Source of the DNA: Pachyseris speciosa | Taxonomy: Eukaryota; Cnidaria; Anthozoa; Scleractinia; Pachyseridae | Direction of reading: 5' to 3' | Length of the DNA: 64,000 nucleotides | Assembly: GCA_016490735.1 (NCBI GenBank) | Contig: JAEMWC010000024.1 | Location: forward strand, 1,262,501-1,326,500 | Shown: positions 56,786-64,000 of the stretch, piece after piece | How positions within the stretch are numbered: position 1 is the first letter of the stretch | How the letters are laid out: the number at the start of each line of letters is the position of its first letter | Notes under the pieces: model-generated | What the model saw: only the letters and a program-made list of their open reading frames with translations | Told to the model about the DNA's origin: nothing | Database searches by the model: none | Position numbers and translations under genes: made by a program

Positions 56786-59700
56786 ATGGCGACCAAAACT
56801 GCCTCAAAACTATGTCGATCAGCTTTCAGTATAAACTCGGGGAACTGCCTTAGACTTTGGTCACGTTTATTACGATTTCAAGCAAATAACCAATTATTAA
56901 GAAGTCACGGAGGTTTAAGGATATTTTCAAGGGGAATTTGTCTCTACCAAGGTATGTGTTTGCGTGTGTTTTACAGTCTGTAGCTGATAACTTAAGTTTA
57001 ACTTAATTGATGACTGATTACGTAAGTTGTTAAAGTTCAGTAAATAACTTTGATGGTTCCAAACTCTAGTTGCTAATAAATTTAAAGTATTGTTTGGTTT
57101 CGAAGAGGAATAACTTTTTTCTTGAATCGCCCCTTTGATTAAAATTATGATTTTTTTAGCTTCACAGGTCAAGAAATCAGAGACTGAGTGGAGGAAAAAG
57201 CTCACCCCTGAACAGTTCTGGGTCTGCAGGCAAAAAGGAACTGAACCGGTAAAATCATTTGTTTACAGTAATGGACCTGGCTGAATAATTAAATAACAGT
57301 ATATAATTATAATAAGAACCTTCCCAGAATCCTTTGCAGCTGGAAAATCGTCAATCCCAAATAACTTGGTCAGTTTGAGGGCTGCAAGACCCCCACGTTG
57401 TCAAGAAATAAGTCTTACCATAAACTAATTATTGTACAAGACTAAGGGCGATGACGTCATTGGTCACGTGACTTTGCTCACTAGTGCGTTTTGTCTCACT
57501 GTGACGAAATTATTTTGTTATTGAAAAAGCAGTCAACGTGGTTTGAAGCACAATGGTGTGAGCCATTTCAGACTGTCCGGGTACCGAACAAAATATAAAT
57601 ATTAAGGGTGGTATATACAATTTTCAAAAAGTGGGAGTCTGGGTACAAGTGCTATCTCGCGTTGCATTAAACGCGAGGAAACAAAAATTTGGATATTGGT
57701 AGATATTTTTATGAAATATACATTTTTATCATTTTTAATGCTGTGACGTCATCGGTCACGTGACCAGAACGGACCGAAGTTTAATATTCGCTCTAAAAGT
57801 TTACTAGAACCTTTCTCCAAAAATATTTTTAAGCGAAGTTGTAGATTGATAAATAGTGTTTTAAAAAATGGCCATGATTACTTTTTCCTAAAAAAGTGCG
57901 GCAGTAGAAAATCTAACTGAAAAGTTTGTCAGCTTCCTGCTCAACGACCATTTGAGGTAGGAATAAAAGAAAATTTTGCCTAAGGTTTGAGAGTATGCTC
58001 TTTATGATGGCGTTGTCAGTTTCTTCTAATTTCAATTGCTTTTGGCGAGGATCGATGTTTAAGATTTTTTTCAGAGGAGAGGGCCTGGAGGAAAGAACGA
58101 AAACGAGGCTATACCTTCGCGCGCTTTTTGTTCACTGCGACGCCGCGCCACAAAAGGTTAGCTAGAAAAAAAATTCCAAGGACTGAACAATGGACTGGAC
58201 TTGCATTTTCTTTAAACGGAACTTTTGACGACTTTTTTAATTATTTTTTTTTTATGGCTGCTGTCTGCTCAGTGAGAAGGTAAGTTGATACAGATAGTTG
58301 TTGCTGTTTGTTAAAAAACAAAAAACAAAAAAAGCGCGTTTGTGGTACACTTAAATGCAACTTAAACTAGAAGTTGCAGCAATGCGAATGAAATCAAATT
58401 AATGCTAACATTAAATGAAACAATTTAAGTTGCTTAAGGCAACCGATGCAAGCTCAGTAATTTTACTAAATACGATATTTGAAGGTTAAAAACGTATCTT
58501 AAACAGTGACGGAATAAATGATTACTTTATTTTCAACTGTAACTTAAAACGTTACCTTCATTCGCACAGACATCAAAACTTTATTTTATACTGTCCATGA
58601 ACTAAATTCCCTATTACAATTATAACAAAGTGTACAATAAAGCCATTATTCAAAGTATTGGCCTAAGAAAAATAGTTGCGCATAAACAAATACTGGAACA
58701 GTTCGTGCTTTCAAATGGATTACCCTAATGAATTACACGATTCCGACACATAAGTTTAATTTGAGTGGCGAAACATTTTGTTGTATCTGAAAAATTACTG
58801 TACTACAAAAAACGTTTTCACAGAGGTTGTAATGGCATGGGGGTTCACATAATTCAATTCAATTTTATAATAATAATAATAATAATAATAATAATGCTGA
58901 TGATGATAATAATAATCATAATAATAAAATCTACTTTTTCATCTTCTTTATTATTATTATTATTATTATTATTATATTTATTAATAATAACAAATACCTA
59001 TTTGCAATAAAAATTGTCAAGTACTTGTGAAGAATTTAAATTTCGTGGCTGGTATGACGCGGCGTTTCGTCTCGGCCAAGAGACTCGTCAGATACTTTTC
59101 GAATTGCAGCAAACTCGTTGAGCATCGCGCTCAAAGTCCCGTTCGTGCAGTCAAGATGTTAGCAGTCTGGCCCTCTATCGCAGAAGGATTCCCAACCGCA
59201 AGTACTTGACAATTTTTATTGCATATAAACTCGTGAACTTGCGGTTGGGAATCCTTCTGCGATAGAGGGCCAGACTGCTAACATCTTGACTGCGCGAACG
59301 GGACTTTGAGTGCGATGCTCAACGAGTTTGCTACAATTCGAAAAGTATCTGATGAGTCTCTTGGCCAAGACGAAACGCCGCGTCATACCAGCCACGAAAT
59401 TTAAATTCTTCACAAATACCTATTTACATCTCAATAATATTAATGAATAATAATATTACAACTAGATTTTTTCTTTTAAGAAGGAAGCAGAAAGAAAAAA
59501 GAAAAAAGAGATAAAATCGTTCCTATTTAAAATAATGACTATTAAAAATAAAAATAATAGTAGTGGTGGTAGTGGTAGTGGTATATAGCAGAAATTATAT
59601 GAACATGATCAAATGTGCTATACAAAGAGGATTAAAAATAAATAAAAATAGTGCTTAAAGCAGCTTCCATGGTGTGAGGTCTTTTATACACCAGTTCCTT

Positions 59701-61535
59701 GTCCTCATATGTGATATATGAAGGTATAAACTTTTTTGGAATGATGTGTTATTTTAATAATTCAAAACAACCCTGACTCATAATCAAATATCATTTTCAT
59801 GCTACTGCACACCAGGAGACTGTCATGTCTATGCCCTCCCATCCATGCATTGCACGTCTCCTCATGGCAGGTGATGTTTCCAGTCTCACACAACACGTCA
59901 ACTTCCCCATGAAGGAGTATATGTGATATCAGTGTTGTGTGACCACCCCAAGAATGTCTCTATAAGAACCTAACTTTGTTGTTGTTAATTATTTGCATTA
60001 CCTCTGCTTTATTTGTAGCCTTGGTCAGGTGAATATGTAGAATTGAAAAGTAAAGGAATTTACAAGTGTGTGTGCTGTGGCAGTGACTTGTTTAGGTAGG
60101 GGCTTCACTTGTCAGTTATTAGACTTCAAGCAGTCCCTCTTTCTTTCCTTCATCAATTTTGTGAGAGAGCAGAAATTGGGGCAAGTGGAAGTTGGTGACT
60201 TCTGCTTGTCATAACTTCTGCTTGCTCGCTCACAAAATCGACAAAGGAAAGAAAGAGGGACTGCTTGCAGTCTAGTATTTTTTCTGTCAGCCTCCAACTA
60301 ATTATCTCAAGTGAACTGGACCATGTTGTGACACTGTGAAAGTTAGAGCAATTCATTTCAACTCTACTTGTTTAGTTGATGTTCTGGCATGAGCCATGAT
60401 AAAGTGGTTACCAGGTGAGTTCTTCATCATGAAGACAGTGAATTGAATTGTAACCTAATACTAGACAAGTTTAAGTGAATTCAAATTGTAAGTTAAAGAT
60501 GATTATAACATCCTGATGCTGGTTCAAGTCCTACTGTGCCAAACTCACAGGGTATACTATATTTACACCCAGCATCATTTTCCAATAGAACTTTTTGTTT
60601 GTGTTTTACAAAATATATATTATTTGATTCCAATATTTGTATGCCCCAGCTGAAACAATTATCTTAAAAACAGTGATTTAAGTTCTAGGTTCATTGCTGG
60701 CATTGTTTTTCTCTTAACACAGTTCATCTGCCAAGTTTGATTCTGGAACGGGATGGCCATCATTTCATTCTGTGATACAAACAGTTTCCAGTGATGGGCA
60801 GTCCTCTCAGCTGTCAGTTGCTGAGAAACGTGATGACAGCCATGGTATGGTCAGAATTGAAGTTCTTTGTCGGCAGGTGAGATTGTTATAATTTCTCAAA
60901 TTTAAGTGAGCGTGACATAATTTCTCCTGAACATCAAACTCATCACAAAATGTTGAAAAACAAACTATGCACCAGAAGAGCACCTTTTTTGGTTGCACAT
61001 GGACACAAAAATACGAGCCTGAAGTACATACCAGTGTAGTCCCTTGAAGTTTAAGTGTATTCAGAGCATAAGATTTACAGCAACACATTTATCTTTGCCC
61101 AAAAACAGTTTGTTTGTGATCCTATCTGATTCCCTTTGGTGGGGTTAGGTGGCTGCGTGGTGATCATCCCATTTGCTGTACCCTATACTCCCTTTCCTGC
61201 CCACCACCTCCTTGCACTTTTTCTACCCTAAAGTGTTATGCGCTACTGCATTTTTACCTGGTTTGTTTCCCAGTTTTTGCCTTTACACCACTGCACCCTA
61301 TGCCACCTTCAAACTGAAAAAGTGACCTGCATGGTAGTCAAGCCCCACCCCTCTAGACCATCAATCTTAGTTTTGACCTCCTGGTACATTGGCATATTTT
61401 ATTTTCCTTTTGCTACAGTGTGATTCTCATCTTGGCCATGTATTCCCAGACGGTCCTCAACCCACTGGCCTGAGGTACTGCATCAATAGCATATCACTTC
61501 AATTCCAGCCAGAAGATAAAGACACACAAAGCTGA
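56786..61535 (+). CDS. MSRB: Peptide methionine-R-sulfoxide reductase, complete, 5 exons, probably mitochondrial
   Basis: Reduces free or protein-bound methionine-R-sulfoxide with thioredoxin-type reductants. Exons: 56786-56951, 57160-57248, 60019-60095, 60723-60876, 61419-61535; phases agree; 603 nt, 200 aa. Exon 2 uses the upstream AG (TTTTTTTAG); the next AG would give an early stop. Residues 1-55 have no Asp or Glu and many Arg/Ser/Leu, fitting a mitochondrial presequence. The MsrB fold follows: zinc cysteines at 102/105 (CVCC) and 160/163 (CRQC), [18 protein letters not shown], and RYCINS with catalytic Cys183, a cysteine and not selenocysteine. Closest by motif to animal MSRB2/MSRB3; which one cannot be decided here. 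AOX follows convergently. Confidence 0.93.
58862..58985. repeat. (ATA)n / (TTA)n microsatellite, self-complementary
   Basis: An ATAATA block and a TTATTA block about 70 bp apart can pair, with short GATGATG and CTTTTTCATC segments between. MSRB intron 2. Confidence 0.9.
59005..59413. mobile_element. ~390-bp near-perfect palindrome (fold-back element) in MSRB intron 2
   Basis: The arms about 59025-59195 and 59235-59413 are reverse complements with few mismatches (GAAGAATTTAAATTTCGTGG at the outer end, AAGGATTCCCAACCGCAAG near the centre). GCAATAAAAATTGTCAAGTA occurs at the left outer edge and inverted in the centre. ACAAATACCTATTT occurs at both flanks (about 58989 and 59411), a possible long target duplication. 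Confidence 0.88.
60121..60273. mobile_element. ~153-bp palindromic MITE in MSRB intron 3
   Basis: AGACTTCAAGCAGTCCCTCT mirrors AGAGGGACTGCTTGCAGTCT, and the inner arms (TTTCTTTCCTTCATCAATTTTG / CAAAATCGACAAAGGAAAG) continue the pairing. It starts about 25 bp after the exon 3 donor. Confidence 0.82.
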
Positions 61536-61555
61536 CAGATGGAAAATTATGTTAG

Positions 61556-61561
61556 AATAAA
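61556..61561 (+). terminator. Poly(A) signal of MSRB
   Basis: AATAAA lies 20 bp after the MSRB stop codon, giving a very short 3' UTR. No other gene feature is seen between here and the AOX 3' end. Confidence 0.6.
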
Positions 61562-62930
61562 AGTTTGTTAGCATTTGCTCTGTTACATCCTGGATAGAGT
61601 TTATTAAGTGTATGTCGCCAAGTGACTAGCCAGTCCTTTAGTAATGCCCATTTTCACCACACCTTTTCTTGCTCAACTGGCATTTTAACTGCTGTCAATT
61701 GTCAACAACATCTGTAACTGGTGGAAAATACACAGACAGTAATTTGCCAATTATTCAAATTACTGTCTTTAGTGAGAGACATTTGACAGAAAATTTCTCT
61801 AGTTTTTCAACAATTTGAGCCACCTGAATAGTTATTCCATTGAAACAATGTACTTGGCTGTCCTTCAATCTAAACATGCATCTTGACCATTGTAAATTTT
61901 ATTAAAATGTCTGCTCTGCAATAATAATAATACATGTGAAAAAGCATGCAAGTATGCAGTACCAGAGAGCTACTATCAGAATAAGTTATTTGACTTTGTT
62001 AAATATTAATTATTATTTATCTCTGCAATAACTTAATATGCAGGGCTGTATTTTTTAAGAGCCATGTGCCAAAGATTTCCCCCAGAAATGCTGAGTTAGA
62101 TCCCTTACTACTTTGACGGAAAAACAGCAAGTTGACTACACCACAATATCTAGATTCCCTGGCTACTTCAAATGTTAGCGACAGCCCTAAAATGTAGTTT
62201 TCAAAAGACATGTTGAGTAAAATGAGCTGCAATTTATGCCATACTTTACAAGCTAAAATTGTTATGCATGCTTATTAAATACAATAATAACTTAAAATTA
62301 TGGTGTTTTCTTTTTATTTTGCACATAATATTGAGACATAGAGCTTTGTGTTTAAATCTTAGAATTTACTAGTTAAATTCCAGAGAAAATGGTTATTTTT
62401 GCAAACTCACAGTAAGTTTAAAATAACTAGTTTACTACAGTACGTAGAAAGTTTTTTCTAATAAATGATTGACCTGCTGAAATAAATCAAGAATGATTTT
62501 GATATTTTTAAAATCTGGCAGCAGTCCCTTAAAACACATTTAATGCTCTACAGTCACACCTGTCATAAGCAGTGCTCACCCACCATGCTACTTACAGTGG
62601 TCCTAGGAATAATAAAACTCTATTTTCATTGGATGTCGAACAAATTTAGTCCTCAGATTCCAACATGCATGCAAGTCACATAAATTGATGGTTGAGTGCA
62701 CACTGCATAAATAAGGGAAGGGATGCATGTAGCAGGTGCTCTATCATTGAGTGCATCTGGAAGGTGCTGCTTTATGAGCTAATGAGGGTAACACAACAAA
62801 GTAAGTATGTCTGTAGTATGTCAGACATGCTTCTCACATACGAACAAATTAGCCTTGGCCACTATTAACTTCTAAAGCCTTGGCCACTTTAGAGTCAGCA
62901 ATGTTGTGCACATCCTTGTTACTCCACAAC
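61562..62930. other. Convergent intergenic region / AOX 3' UTR
   Basis: AT-rich, with no coding feature supported. On the minus strand several T-rich stretches could provide the AOX poly(A) signal, but none is decisive. Confidence 0.4.
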
Positions 62931-63537
62931 TCATAACTTCTTCTGGCCTGGTGAAAATGGGTTCTTTTCATTGAGATGCATGGAGCTGAGTGTGTGATTG
63001 ACAACTCTGTGATGTGCTTCATCTGCTCGGATTGCCAAGATCACATCCCGCATCACTGCTCCTTCCTACAAAAGAATTGAAAATTGTCAAAATTATGGTG
63101 GTGGCGGTCTTCAGTCTTCACCATGAAACTTGCTGTGAAAAAGAGACTTACAGACATTCAGTATACTCTCTTGGATATGACAGTGGATGAGATATTTACT
63201 GAGGCCCTGCCAGGGGAGGGACCTGTGTCACTTGTCTGAATTTTAAAATCTCCCGTGTCAGTGTTTAAATCGCTAATTCTCGGCCTTGATGCCACTGTCG
63301 GAATTTTGCCAGGAATGATGTCGGCTGTCAGGATTTCATTTTCTGTGCTGTCACTACTTTTTGGGCCATGTCGCTTGTCAGAATTTTCCCTGACAGGGCC
63401 TCTTTACTGGTAGGTGTGATAATGGCATGCATGAATTATTTATTAATACCTACTCATACCTTAAGTCTCCAGTAGTTAACAGCAAGAGTTGGTGCAGGTT
63501 TTGTTTTCCAGATTGGTAGAGTGTCGTCATCAATACA
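62931..63537 (-). CDS. AOX: Alternative oxidase, last two coding exons (partial)
   Basis: Mitochondrial inner-membrane ubiquinol oxidase that bypasses complexes III and IV. The minus-strand exons 63460-63537 (26 codons) and 62931-63065 (44 codons plus TGA) join in phase 0 with AG/GT borders. The upstream exon has [17 protein letters not shown], a conserved AOX segment. The final exon has the C-terminal di-iron motif ADEAHHR (Glu-x-x-His ligands) followed by VVNHTLSS. The short tail after NPFSPGQ is as in animal AOX, without plant-type features. Earlier exons, with the other Glu and His ligands, lie beyond 64000. The intron contains a MITE. Transcribed toward MSRB. Confidence 0.9.
63195..63408. 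mobile_element. 202-bp MITE with 6-bp target duplication in the AOX intron
   Basis: The element 63201-63402 has GAGGCCCTGCCAGGG at the left and CCCTGACAGGGCCTC at the right (14 of 15 matching). TTTACT is duplicated at 63195-63200 and 63403-63408. The interior has repeated TTGTCAGAATTTT-type words. Confidence 0.8.
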
Positions 63538-63577
63538 CTGTAATATAAAGTAGTAAATTTCTTGCAGTTAAATAGAA

Positions 63578-63918
63578 TAGAGAGATTAAGCAACGACGAT
63601 GGCGACAGCAATGAGAACGTCACAAAACAATAAGCTTAATTAGGAAAAACAATTGCATTTCTTTGCTGTCCTCAGCAAAACAACAATGTGAAATGACCAA
63701 ATTTTAGGTTTTGTGGAGAACGTGAGCGTATGACAGCGAACTCTTCTTTCTTTTTCCCAACTTCAACGCCGTTTTTGCTAATTTAGCTCCAGGATGGTTC
63801 GCCCACATTTACAAGTTAAAGAAGTTGGAATAATCACGAAAGAGTTATGATAACGAGAAGTTAGATTTTCACATGATGTTTTCGTTGCCGTTGCCGTCGT
63901 CATTGCTTAAGCTCTCTA
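63578..63918. mobile_element. 337-bp MITE, TA duplication (copy B of the 47.5-kb family, inverted)
   Basis: The element 63580-63916 starts GAGAGATTAAGCAACGACGA and ends TCGTCATTGCTTAAGCTCTC, flanked by TA. The interior AGAACGTGAGCG-TATGACAG and CCTCAGCAAAACAACA match copy A (47472-47834) in reverse orientation. Confidence 0.8.
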
Positions 63919-64000
63919 ATGCCAGTGTGGTGAATGTGTGGTTAGTATTTTGAACATTTGCTCTGTGTTGCATATTTTTGCAGTTTATAACTATGGAAAA

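Noticed and set aside
57300..58100. Possible element in MSRB intron 2 from two GACGTCAT-GGTCACGTGAC words
   Set aside because: The two words are in direct orientation and no ends or duplications could be fixed; left unassigned.
59027..59413. Two 60-65 aa ORFs with nearly identical peptides on opposite strands
   Set aside because: They are the two arms of one palindrome, not duplicated genes.

Overview
The window is nuclear DNA of an animal, most likely an anthozoan cnidarian and probably a stony coral. It has intron-rich genes with consistent GT/AG junctions, an alternative oxidase gene (absent from vertebrates), tRNA-derived SINEs, and very many short inverted-repeat elements. The species call is inference from gene and repeat style only.

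Four host genes are visible. (1) At the left edge are the last four exons of an unrecognised, probably coiled-coil protein (+ strand, 270-3372). (2) A complete 26-exon gene for PHD finger protein 14 (PHF14, + strand, 33898-55632) encodes about 828 aa, and every exon joins in phase. (3) A complete 5-exon gene for a methionine-R-sulfoxide reductase (MSRB, + strand, 56786-61535) encodes about 200 aa with a basic, acid-free N-terminus that looks mitochondrial. (4) At the right edge are the last two coding exons of a mitochondrial alternative oxidase (AOX, - strand, 62931-63537), which converges on MSRB.

Between the first gene and PHF14 (about 4.6-33.5 kb) lies a nested transposon graveyard. A tyrosine-recombinase element (about 10.7-25.1 kb) is split by a BEL/Pao LTR retrotransposon on the - strand (12566-24574, 5-bp target duplication GTGAT, PBS matching tRNA-Tyr). 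That element holds a solo-LTR-like insertion in pol (14116-15081, duplication TTGGG). Its gag holds a further insertion with a 13-copy 68-bp minisatellite and a MITE. Upstream, a repeat unit has been invaded by an inverted copy of its own family, giving a 2.9-kb inverted repeat (7161-10021). Downstream is an apparently intact CR1/L2-type LINE (about 25.42-30.07 kb, - strand). It has an esterase-type ORF1 and an EN-RT ORF2 lying in one reading frame, separated by a single UGA. Two LINE tails (30.5-32.5 kb) share a 3' stem-loop.

PHF14, MSRB and AOX introns carry many MITEs, SINEs and palindromes. Four MITEs across the window share an unusual 6-bp target duplication, and three of them end in CAGGGG.

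The host genes have no evident joint function. PHF14 is a chromatin reader; MSRB and AOX are both (predicted) mitochondrial redox-protection enzymes that happen to be neighbours.
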